The position numbers and the translations under genes are program-made. From Streptomyces sp. NBC_00193 (GTDB lineage: Bacteria; Actinomycetota; Actinomycetes; Streptomycetales; Streptomycetaceae), in NCBI RefSeq assembly GCF_026342735.1, contig NZ_JAPEMM010000001.1:1-64000 (forward strand): a stretch of DNA of 64,000 bases. Direction: 5' to 3'. Positions 9,546-16,957 of this stretch are shown here, in pieces (positions within the stretch are counted from its first letter, which is position 1; every line of letters begins with the position of its first letter). The notes beneath the pieces were generated by a model, which was given only the letters and a program-made list of their open reading frames with translations, ran no database searches and was not told the origin of the DNA.

Positions 9546-10723
9546 ACGCGGGAACGGCCTACCTGTCCGTAGCCGCCGGCTTCCTCGTCGCCACCGCCGT
9601 CAAAGTCTGGGCGCTGCGGAAGAATCCTCGGGACCCGCTCCTGAGGGCCGTCGCCGCGACGCTTTTCGTTGCCGCCTTCCTGTTCGTCACAGCCGCACCC
9701 CCGAATCTCGCGGTCATCAACAGGGTGATCGGCATACCGAACGTCGCGGCACCCATCGTGTACTCGATCCTGACCGCGTTCGACGGCATCAGCATCGTGC
9801 TGCTCATCCACTGGCGCGGCAACGAGGATTCGCGTGTCACCGTGCGGCAGACCCGGCTGTGCCTGACCACCTATGCCGCGGTGATGATCGCCCTGTACGC
9901 CCTCTTCGCGTTGGGCGACGCACCCGTGGAGCGACTGCGGGACCTGGACACCTACTACGCCGGCACGCCCTGGATCCGCGAAATGATCCTTCTCTACCTG
10001 GCGGCACACACCGTCGCGGCCGTCACCATGGTGGTCCTCTGTTTACGCTGGTCGAGGAAGGTCCCCGGCACATTGAAGGTCGGGCTGCTGCTGATCACTG
10101 CCGGGGCAGTGTGCATGTTCGGCTACGACCTCTTGAAGTTCACGGCGATCGTTGCCCGCTGGCTCGGGCACGATTGGGACTCCCTGAGCACCAACGTCGC
10201 TTTCTCCCTGGCCGGTTTCAGCGCCCTTCTCATCGCCGCCGGTTTCATGCTCCCGCCCATAGGACAAGGTGTGGGATCCCGGTGGCGGGCTCTGCGCCGC
10301 TTTCGCCGGCTCCAGCCCCTCTGGCTGGAGATCCGCCCGGAGATACCTCCTACGAGTCCACCGCCCATGCCGTGGTGGCAGCCCGTGGAGCGTCGGCTCA
10401 TGCAGCGCGAGAGGGACATTTTCGACGCGGTACTGCGGCTGACGCCCTGGTTCGACCAGTCGACCGGCTCGGAGGTCTACGCACTCGCCTTGGCCGAGCA
10501 CTCCGGGTTCCGCCGTGCTCGCGGCGAAGCCGATGCCTCTGTGATAGCCCGCGCGGTCATCCAGAAGGGGCACGCCGTGCCCGCCCTCGCTCCCGATCAT
10601 CGATGGACGGTCAGCTCCATCGAGGATTCCGAAGACCTCGTGGACATGTCTGCAGCCATGCTGAACTCCCTGCGGGTTGAAGCGACGCGGCGGTCCACCG
10701 CACGTGCAGAGCAGCGTGCATGA
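9542..10723 (+). CDS. Seven-helix membrane protein (DUF6545 / MAB_1171c-like), copy 2, with a TTA codon
   Basis: 393 residues from GTG 9542, chosen over the adjacent TTG 9539 because GGGAG lies at suitable distance. It has the same architecture as its neighbour: seven hydrophobic helices to about residue 240, then a soluble tail. Shared motifs include AAPPNLAVINRVIGIPNV, IVLLIHWR, RDLDTYYAGTPWIREM, LYLAAH, LRWSR and WDSLSTNVAFSLA; the tail has RERDIFDAVLRLTPWFD, close to copy 3. Codon 168 (10043-10045) is TTA, the rare codon read by bldA tRNA in Streptomyces, so full synthesis may be limited to late growth or differentiation. Function unknown; receptor or transporter. Confidence 0.75.
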   Translation: MNAGTAYLSVAAGFLVATAVKVWALRKNPRDPLLRAVAATLFVAAFLFVTAAPPNLAVINRVIGIPNVAAPIVYSILTAFDGISIVLLIHWRGNEDSRVTVRQTRLCLTTYAAVMIALYALFALGDAPVERLRDLDTYYAGTPWIREMILLYLAAHTVAAVTMVVLCLRWSRKVPGTLKVGLLLITAGAVCMFGYDLLKFTAIVARWLGHDWDSLSTNVAFSLAGFSALLIAAGFMLPPIGQGVGSRWRALRRFRRLQPLWLEIRPEIPPTSPPPMPWWQPVERRLMQRERDIFDAVLRLTPWFDQSTGSEVYALALAEHSGFRRARGEADASVIARAVIQKGHAVPALAPDHRWTVSSIEDSEDLVDMSAAMLNSLRVEATRRSTARAEQRA

Positions 10724-10792
10724 CCGCGGCGAACAGTCTGAGAGCCCCCGGCCCGCCCGTCGTCGTGCAGAGACCCTCACAGAGAGATGACC

Positions 10793-12004
10793 ATGGCCAC
10801 CACACACCCGAAGCACGTCGAAGCCCTCATAATCGGCGGGGGGTACGCCGGGTTGCTGGCCGCGTCCGTGGTCGCGCTGGCCGGCTACGACGTACTCGTG
10901 CTCGCGGGCGGCCAACCCGCCACCCGCCCGCAGGACACGGGTTTCGAACCTGCTCAGCACGGTGAGGTCCTCCACGTCGGCGGGATGTGGGACGTCAACG
11001 ATCTGGTCTTCGGCTCGGGTGCGATGCTGCAGCGCCGCGGTGCTCGGACGTTCCCCTTCCCCGCCGGGGAGCATCTGTCCCGGACGCGCCCGCGAGCCTG
11101 GGGGACCCGTGAGCTGCTGACGTGCAGCCGCGAACTCCTGACCAGCGTGCTGCGAGAGGTCGTCGTCGCCAACCCCGCGCGTGAGCGGGACACCACCATC
11201 CTGGACGGCGCACATGCCGTCGGGCTCATCGGCGACGAGTCGGCCGTGCTCGGCGCGCGCGTGCGGTTCGGTGACGGGACGGAGCAGGACGTCACCGCGC
11301 AGCTCGTCGTCGACGCGAGCGGAGCCGATGCGTGCACGGCGAGCTGGCTGAAGGAACTCGGCGTCGCCGCCGTACCGTTCACCACGCGCGGCACGGCCGG
11401 GTTCTCCGCGAGCCGTCTCTACCGGACGCCGGAGGGACAGACGGACATCCCCCTCACCGCTGTTGCGGACGGCGCCCGCAGTGCCGTGGTCGTTCCGGTC
11501 GAGGACGGACTGTGGGCCGTCACCCAGACCTCCCCGGATCGTGAACAGATCGCCGGCGCAGATGCCTTCACCCATGCGGCACTGGCCCTGTCGGACCCCA
11601 CCGTCGGCCGGCTCATCGCCGGGGCAGAGCCGGCAGGCGACGTGGTCGTCACACCTACGTCGGCCCTGCGCTGGCACCGGTACGAGCGGATCCGCGGGCC
11701 CCGCGGCATCGTCGTCGTGGGGGACGCCCTGGCAACCTTCAGCCCCCTGGACGCACGAGGACCGCTCGCGACCGAGGCAGCCGCCAGAGCCCTGCGCGTG
11801 GCACTCGGGCGTGGCATCAGCCACCCGACGGCGTCCCGCAGAGCCCAGCAGGCAATCGCCGAGGAGCTCGCGCACCTGTGGGCCGATCCCCAGACGGACC
11901 TGATGGGTGGGGGCCGGCCCAGGCACGTCGGCCAGGGCCTCCCGGCACGCCTCTCACGCGTACGGGCAGCTGCGGGCCGGGTTCTGAAACTGCGAGCCCG
12001 CTGA
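10793..12004 (+). CDS. FAD-dependent oxidoreductase / monooxygenase, module 1
   Basis: 403 residues. The dinucleotide-binding motif GGGYAG is at about residues 14-19. A second motif (VVDASGADACTASW) lies mid-protein, and the FAD ribose-binding GD motif (VVVGDALATFSPLDARG) lies near residue 315. This is the p-hydroxybenzoate hydroxylase fold, nearest in style to the flavin hydroxylases and epoxidases of Streptomyces pathways. ATG 10793 is preferred because AGAGAG lies six bases upstream; ATG 10787 would have almost no spacing. The gene lies 69 bases after the second membrane gene and is probably in the same transcript. Substrate unknown. A homologous enzyme closes module 2. Confidence 0.8.
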   Translation: MATTHPKHVEALIIGGGYAGLLAASVVALAGYDVLVLAGGQPATRPQDTGFEPAQHGEVLHVGGMWDVNDLVFGSGAMLQRRGARTFPFPAGEHLSRTRPRAWGTRELLTCSRELLTSVLREVVVANPARERDTTILDGAHAVGLIGDESAVLGARVRFGDGTEQDVTAQLVVDASGADACTASWLKELGVAAVPFTTRGTAGFSASRLYRTPEGQTDIPLTAVADGARSAVVVPVEDGLWAVTQTSPDREQIAGADAFTHAALALSDPTVGRLIAGAEPAGDVVVTPTSALRWHRYERIRGPRGIVVVGDALATFSPLDARGPLATEAAARALRVALGRGISHPTASRRAQQAIAEELAHLWADPQTDLMGGGRPRHVGQGLPARLSRVRAAAGRVLKLRAR

Positions 12005-12106
12005 GCGGAAGCCGCGCCTGCCCAGGCTGGGCAGGGACCGAGAATGGCACCGTACAAGCGGGCCACAGCCGGATGTCGCACAACGGCATCCAGAGGGGAA
12101 TCTTCC

Positions 12107-13369
12107 ATGCACCTGTCCACACCTCTCGTACTCCAGAGCGGCGCCCGCATTTCCAACCGGATTGCCAAGGCCGCCATGGAGGAGAGCCTCGCCCGCCAGC
12201 CCGGCCAACTGCCCGGGCCGGAGATCGAGGAGCTCTACCGCAGTTGGGCCCGCGGCGGCAGCGGGGTGATCATCACCGGGAACGTGATGATCGACCGACG
12301 GGCCCTCACGTCTCCGGGAACGATCGTGCTCGACGCCGGAACCGACCTGGCCCCCTTCCGTCGCTGGGCCGCGGCCGCCGGCTCGGAGGGCGGCCAGGTG
12401 TGGATGCAGATCAACCACCCCGGCCGGCAGGTCAGGTCGGACCTGCCCGGTGTCGCATGGGCGCCGTCCGACATCGGCGTCAGCATGGGGAAGCACACGA
12501 GCACGTTCGCCCGCCCGACCGCAATGACCGAGGCGGACATCCAGGCCACGATCGGCCGGTTTGCCACCACGGCACGGCTCGCGGAGGAGAGCGGCTTCCA
12601 CGGCGTCCAGATCCACGCGGCCCACGGATACCTCCTCAGCCAGTTCCTCTCCCCCCTGGTCAACCGCCGCACCGACCAGTGGGGCGGCAGTCTGGACAAC
12701 AGGGCGCGGATGCTCGTGGAGGTGGTGCGCGCCGTTCGCGCGGCCGTGTCCCCGGACTTCACCGTGAGCATCAAGATCAACACCGCCGACTTCCAGCGCG
12801 GCGGCTTCGACGTCGACGAGGTGGAGCAGGTACTCGCATCTCTCGAGAACCTCGGCGTGGACCTGGTGGAACTCTCCGGCGGAAGCATGGAGAGCGCAGC
12901 GACCATGGGCCGCACCGCCGATGACAGGAAGCTCGACCGGGAGGCCTACTTCCTGGCGATCGCCGAGCGGCTCGTCGCATCCGCGCCCATGCCGCTCATG
13001 CTGACAGGCGGCATAGGCCGACGCTCCTCCGCGGAGAAGGTCCTGACCAGCGGATTCGCCATGGTCGGGCTGGCCACCGCTCTCGCTTTCCACCCCGACC
13101 TGCCCAGACGCTGGCAGGAGGGCGACGACATCGAGGTGGCCGCGCCGCGCCTCAACTGGCGGGACAAGGACATCGCCAGCGCAGGCGTACTGGCCGTCGT
13201 GCGCGCGCACATGAGCCGGATCTCCCGCGGCCTCCCGCCGCGCGCCCGGACCTCCGCATACGTCGCCCTCATCCGCGACACCCTGCGGAACCGAGGACTG
13301 ACCCGGACTTACGGGCGGTGGCTCTCCGAGAACCCGGCGCCGGAGGCAACCATGCCGCTCAGCGGCTGA
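12107..13369 (+). CDS. NADH:flavin oxidoreductase, Old Yellow Enzyme / 2,4-dienoyl-CoA reductase-like
   Basis: 420 residues, an FMN TIM barrel. Family motifs are VWMQINHPGRQ, HAAHGYLLSQFLSP (active-site Tyr) and NRRTDQWGGSLDNRARM, plus the phosphate-binding MLTGGIGRRSS. It lacks the C-terminal FAD/NAD domain of full-length 2,4-dienoyl-CoA reductases, so it is a single-domain ene-reductase. Start ATG 12107 has GAGGGGAA at ideal spacing; an upstream ATG at 12044 has none. It likely reduces an activated C=C bond in a small molecule. Next to two flavin monooxygenases it suggests synthesis or inactivation of an oxidised lipid or enone signal (inference). A strong hairpin follows 86 bases downstream. 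Confidence 0.85.
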   Translation: MHLSTPLVLQSGARISNRIAKAAMEESLARQPGQLPGPEIEELYRSWARGGSGVIITGNVMIDRRALTSPGTIVLDAGTDLAPFRRWAAAAGSEGGQVWMQINHPGRQVRSDLPGVAWAPSDIGVSMGKHTSTFARPTAMTEADIQATIGRFATTARLAEESGFHGVQIHAAHGYLLSQFLSPLVNRRTDQWGGSLDNRARMLVEVVRAVRAAVSPDFTVSIKINTADFQRGGFDVDEVEQVLASLENLGVDLVELSGGSMESAATMGRTADDRKLDREAYFLAIAERLVASAPMPLMLTGGIGRRSSAEKVLTSGFAMVGLATALAFHPDLPRRWQEGDDIEVAAPRLNWRDKDIASAGVLAVVRAHMSRISRGLPPRARTSAYVALIRDTLRNRGLTRTYGRWLSENPAPEATMPLSG

Positions 13370-13455
13370 CGGGACCGGGGAGCGCCACAGTCGCCAGGGT
13401 TCCCATGGCTTCTGGACCGCCCCCGCCGCAAGCCCTAGCTTCGGTCCATCGCCTT

Positions 13456-13478
13456 CCGGGGTTTCTCCGAAACCCCGG
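13456..13478 (+). terminator. Hairpin between module 1 and module 2
   Basis: A perfect 10-base stem (13456-13465 with 13469-13478) around a 3-base loop, 86 bases after the Old Yellow Enzyme gene. It divides the locus into two probable transcription units. A TAATCT box at 13503-13508 could be the -10 element of the second unit. Confidence 0.6.
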
Positions 13479-13612
13479 CCGCGGTGCTGCTCCTCCTCAG
13501 CCTAATCTTGGACGTGCAGCCGAGTCCGAAGTGAGCGCATGTCCACGCTGGACCCACAGAGGAACACGGATCACCGCCGAACGGCACGGGGTGCGCAGGT
13601 GAGGAGTCAGGG

Positions 13613-14191
13613 ATGAGGATCGTGAGGAACCGGCGGCTGGAGCAAGAGATGGTACGGCTCTGCGATGAGCTGTACGCCGGCCTGGGTGAGCCCGCCCCCC
13701 GTGACATCACCGAGCTGATCGACCGAATAGCCGTGCATCTCACCGCCTACCGCGGCGATCCCGGACGGCCTGTTCGCATCGTGCGCCGGGACTTCCCGCA
13801 GGGCCTCGGCATCGTTTCGGGGCTCTGGCTCGACGCGGAGACCGAAGACATCATCGTCGTCGCGAAGAGCACCAGTCCCTTCCATGCCCTGGTCATCCTG
13901 GGGCACGAGATCTGGCACATGATCAAGGGCCACTGCGGGACCTACACCCTTGGTGCGCAGGTGGCCACGCGTCTGATCGGTGACGACGTCCTGACACCGG
14001 CGGACCTGGACGAAGCCGTGCGGCTCGTCGCCGCGCGGACGCACGCTGCGGGGGGCGACGAGGCCGAGGCCGAGCAGTACGGCCGCATGCTCGGCCGGCG
14101 GTTTCGTCACTTGCTCGAAACCGACTCCGCCCAGCCGGCCCTCCAAGGTCCGGCTGCCCGCATCCAGGCCTCTCTCGGCAACGGCAGATGA
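13613..14191 (+). CDS. IrrE/ImmA-type zinc metallopeptidase, module 2
   Basis: 192 residues. The zinc site HEIWH is at 98-102, after the hydrophobic strand HALVILG. Acidic residues near E152/E154 (DEAEAEQYG) supply the likely third ligand. It is shorter at the N-terminus than the module 1 peptidase, but the core spacing is the same. ATG 13613 has GAGGAG upstream. The stop overlaps the start of the next gene (ATGA at 14188-14191), so peptidase and seven-helix protein are translationally coupled, as in module 1. No XRE-like gene lies in the 243 bases upstream; it may act on the module 1 regulator or on a distant target. Confidence 0.75.
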   Translation: MRIVRNRRLEQEMVRLCDELYAGLGEPAPRDITELIDRIAVHLTAYRGDPGRPVRIVRRDFPQGLGIVSGLWLDAETEDIIVVAKSTSPFHALVILGHEIWHMIKGHCGTYTLGAQVATRLIGDDVLTPADLDEAVRLVAARTHAAGGDEAEAEQYGRMLGRRFRHLLETDSAQPALQGPAARIQASLGNGR

Positions 14192-15360
14192 ACGGCTCGG
14201 ACTACTACATCCCGGCGGCCGCCCTCGGCATCGCCTTCCTCTCCAAGCTCCCCGGACTCATCCGGCAGTGGAGCAACCCCATGGTCCGGGCCGTCGCGGG
14301 ACTGCTCCTCATGGCCAGCGCCGGATTCGCTTTCGCCGCGCCCCCCACGATCACCGTGGTCAACCGATCGGTGGGGCTGCCGAACGTCTCCGCGCCGCTG
14401 GTCTACGCCATCCTCAGCGTGTTCAACACCTGCTGCATCGTGCTCCTCGCGTACTGGCGCGAGGGATTCGGCGTCGAGGTCCAACGCCGCGTGCGGTGCT
14501 GGTTCGCCGTATGCGGCGTGGTCATCGCGTTGATCGCCCTGTGCTTCGTCCTGGGTGACGCCCCCGTGGAGAAACTCCGGGACCTAGACACCCATTACGC
14601 GTCCACGCCCTGGATCCGCGAAATGATCGTCATCTACCTCTCCTGGCACATCGTTGTCGGCACGGTCGTCCCGGTGATGTGCTGGCGGTGGTCGCGTGTG
14701 GTCGACGGGTGGCTCCGGGCGGGCCTGTTGACCCTCGTGGCCGGCTTCGTCTTCAGCACCGGTTTCGGCCTGGCCAAGGCCGCGGCCGTCGTCGCCCGCT
14801 GGACGGGCGGCAACTGGGACTTCCTCAGCACGGACGTCGCCCCGCCCCTGGCCAGTGTCGGAGCCGTTCTGACCACCTCCGGCTTCCTGTTGCCGCAGGG
14901 CCGCCGCTTGGCCGAGGCCTGGGAAGCATGGCAGACCTACCGGTGGATGGGGCCGCTGTGGCGCAGGCTCCGCATCCTCATGGGCTTGCCGGCGTCCGCC
15001 AGTTGGTGGACCTCGCCCGGATCCCGTCTCTTCGATCGCGAAACGGACATCTACGATGATCTGCTGGCCTTGGCCCCGTACTGCGACCTAGAGATCATGA
15101 CGGCCCACCACGACAGGGCACTCGACGACGGGGTCTGCCCCCATGAGGCATGGGCCGCGGCCGCGGCCGTCATGATCGCGTTCGCCATCGAGGCCAAGGA
15201 ATCCGCTGCGGAGAGCGGCGAGGACGTCCCGGAACAAGGCACTGCCGCACTCAGCGCCGTGCTCGGCACCGGCACCAGGGGTATCGCCCGCATCTCTCGC
15301 CAGTACGGAGCTCTTGGCCGTCACGCTGCGGGCGCCCCGCTCGGAAGGCATTCCCCATGA
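14188..15360 (+). CDS. Seven-helix membrane protein (DUF6545 / MAB_1171c-like), copy 3
   Basis: 390 residues with seven hydrophobic helices to about residue 240 and a soluble tail. It begins NGSDYYIPAAALGIAF, almost as copy 1 begins (TGSDYFIPAGVLAIAL). Motifs AAPPTITVVNRSVGLPNVSAP, RDLDTHYASTPWIREM, CWRWSR and WDFLSTDVAPPLA match the other copies. The tail segment FDRETDIYDDLLALAPYCD matches copy 2. The copies are therefore mosaic in similarity. The start overlaps the peptidase stop. Role unknown; receptor or transporter for the locus. Confidence 0.75.
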   Translation: MNGSDYYIPAAALGIAFLSKLPGLIRQWSNPMVRAVAGLLLMASAGFAFAAPPTITVVNRSVGLPNVSAPLVYAILSVFNTCCIVLLAYWREGFGVEVQRRVRCWFAVCGVVIALIALCFVLGDAPVEKLRDLDTHYASTPWIREMIVIYLSWHIVVGTVVPVMCWRWSRVVDGWLRAGLLTLVAGFVFSTGFGLAKAAAVVARWTGGNWDFLSTDVAPPLASVGAVLTTSGFLLPQGRRLAEAWEAWQTYRWMGPLWRRLRILMGLPASASWWTSPGSRLFDRETDIYDDLLALAPYCDLEIMTAHHDRALDDGVCPHEAWAAAAAVMIAFAIEAKESAAESGEDVPEQGTAALSAVLGTGTRGIARISRQYGALGRHAAGAPLGRHSP

Positions 15361-15419
15361 ACGGCCCCCGTCAGTCCGTGCCGCACTCACCCCCGCCTTC
15401 CACGATGTCGGCCTTGTAA
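15357..15419 (+). other. Possible 20-codon peptide ORF after membrane gene copy 3
   Basis: ATG at 15357 overlaps the preceding stop (ATGA), with GGAAGG eight bases upstream. The ORF begins MNGPRQSV, ends STMSAL and stops with TAA. It is proline/serine rich and not obviously a coding remnant. The remaining 76 bases before the FAD gene contain no other ORF. It may be a coupler, a signalling peptide or chance. Confidence 0.25.
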
Positions 15420-15495
15420 TCCTTTCCCAGCCTCTGCCGATACTCCCCATCGTCCGAGCCACCCGCGAAGCGGCAGTCCTAGAGAGCAACACACG

Positions 15496-16944
15496 ATGAC
15501 CCAGCAGCCCAACGGCGCTACCGGCACCACCCGCGCCGTCATCCTCGGCGGCAGCCTCGCCGGTACACTCGCGGCCGCCGCACTCGCACCCCACTTCGTG
15601 GACATCCTCATCCTCGAACGCGACAAGGAGCTGCCCGATACCGCAGCGCCACGGCCCAGACTTCCCCAGGCCGCCCACTCCCACATGCTGTGGTCGGGTG
15701 GCGCGGACGCAATCGAAGCCCTGCTTCCCGGCACGACCGACCGGTGGCTCAAGGCCGGAGCCCACCGCGTACCGATCCCCAACGGCATGGTTTCCTACTC
15801 GGCCGCAGGCTGGTTCCGGCGGTGGACCGAGACCCACTACCTCATCGGCGCCAGCCGCGACCTCATCGACTGGGGCATACGCACCGCGGCCCTGGCGATC
15901 CCCAACGTCAGCGTGCGTACGGGCGTGACCGTCACAGCGCTGGCGGGCAGCGCGTCGAAGGTGTGCGGTGTTCACGTACGGAGCGAGGACGGCGAGGAAA
16001 GCGTGCTGGACGCCGACCTCGTGGTCGACGCCACCGGTCGTGGCTCCAAGGTCCTGGAGTGGCTCCAGCAGATCGGCGCCCCCACGGTGAGCGAGACCGT
16101 CGTGGACGCCGGGGTACGGTACGCCAGCCGCCGGTACCGCGCCCCGCAAGGCGCCGAATCCGACTGGCCCGTCATCCACATCCAGGCCGACCCGCGGGAA
16201 GGGAAGCCCGGCCAGGTCGTCTCGATCATCCCCATCGAAGACGGCCAGTGGCACGTCAGTCTGTCGGGCACCCGCGGCGCCGAGCCGAGCGCCGACGAGA
16301 GCCTCTTCGAGGAGTTCGCCGGAGGAGTCCGCCACCCGCTGGCCGCCGAATTCCTCGCCCGTGCGGAGCCGATCAGCGACGTCGTCGTCTACGGCCGGAC
16401 CGCCAACCGGCAGCGGCGCTTCGACAAGGCCGCGATGCCCGCCGGCTTCGTCGTGCTCGGCGACGCCGCCACCAGCCTCAACCCCGTGTACGGCCACGGA
16501 ATGTCCGCCGCCGCCCTCGGCGCGCTCGCCCTGCGCGACACCGCGGCGAAGATGCCCGTGACCGCACCCAAGTTCGCCGCCCGTGCCCAGAAGGCGATGG
16601 CCCGCCCCGCCGCCGCGGCGTGGCTGCTCGCCGTCGGCCAGGACCGCTTCTATCCGGGCGCCGTCGGCAAGGCACCGAACCTGGCCGACAAGCTGGCAGC
16701 ACGCTACGTCCACCGCCTCAGCCACACCGCCATCGGCAATTTCCTCGTCGTCAAGGCCCTCACGGACGTCATGACGATGCAGAAGCCCGCCTCCGTCCTC
16801 GGCACCCCCGACGTGCTGATCGCCGCGGCACGCGGCCTGCGCAAGCCCCTGCTCGACGGCCCCGCCCTCACCACGAGGGAGCAGAGCATCCTGGACCGCG
16901 AGCCCCTGCGCCGAGCAGAGAAGGTCAAGGCCACCGACCGTTGA
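15496..16944 (+). CDS. FAD-dependent monooxygenase / epoxidase-like, module 2
   Basis: 482 residues. N-terminal Rossmann motif GGSLAG (about 19-24) is followed by an acidic strand end (LILERD). The motif RLPQAAHSHMLWSGG is typical of group A flavin epoxidases and hydroxylases. VVDATGRG and the GD motif VVLGDAATSLNPVYGHGMS complete the FAD site. Similar enzymes include polyether epoxidases of the MonCI/LasC type and many orphan Streptomyces hydroxylases. It is homologous in fold to the module 1 flavoenzyme but longer at the C-terminus. It lies 135 bases after membrane gene copy 3 and ends 13 bases from the convergent LLM gene. Substrate unknown. Confidence 0.8.
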   Translation: MTQQPNGATGTTRAVILGGSLAGTLAAAALAPHFVDILILERDKELPDTAAPRPRLPQAAHSHMLWSGGADAIEALLPGTTDRWLKAGAHRVPIPNGMVSYSAAGWFRRWTETHYLIGASRDLIDWGIRTAALAIPNVSVRTGVTVTALAGSASKVCGVHVRSEDGEESVLDADLVVDATGRGSKVLEWLQQIGAPTVSETVVDAGVRYASRRYRAPQGAESDWPVIHIQADPREGKPGQVVSIIPIEDGQWHVSLSGTRGAEPSADESLFEEFAGGVRHPLAAEFLARAEPISDVVVYGRTANRQRRFDKAAMPAGFVVLGDAATSLNPVYGHGMSAAALGALALRDTAAKMPVTAPKFAARAQKAMARPAAAAWLLAVGQDRFYPGAVGKAPNLADKLAARYVHRLSHTAIGNFLVVKALTDVMTMQKPASVLGTPDVLIAAARGLRKPLLDGPALTTREQSILDREPLRRAEKVKATDR

Positions 16945-16957
16945 TCCTGCGCGAAAG

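Noticed and set aside
10720..10965. 81-codon ORF beginning at the end of seven-helix copy 2
   Set aside because: Beyond its first 24 codons it lies out of frame inside the flavoenzyme gene and is Arg/His/Pro-rich; kept only as part of the short-ORF observation.
6790..16944. Classical type II toxin-antitoxin or phage-defence island
   Set aside because: IrrE-like proteins are sometimes labelled toxin, but there is no nuclease, integrase, phage gene or abortive-infection domain, and membrane and flavin enzymes dominate.
10793..16944. Secondary metabolite gene cluster
   Set aside because: Flavoenzymes are present, but no polyketide synthase, NRPS, terpene cyclase or RiPP maturase is found.
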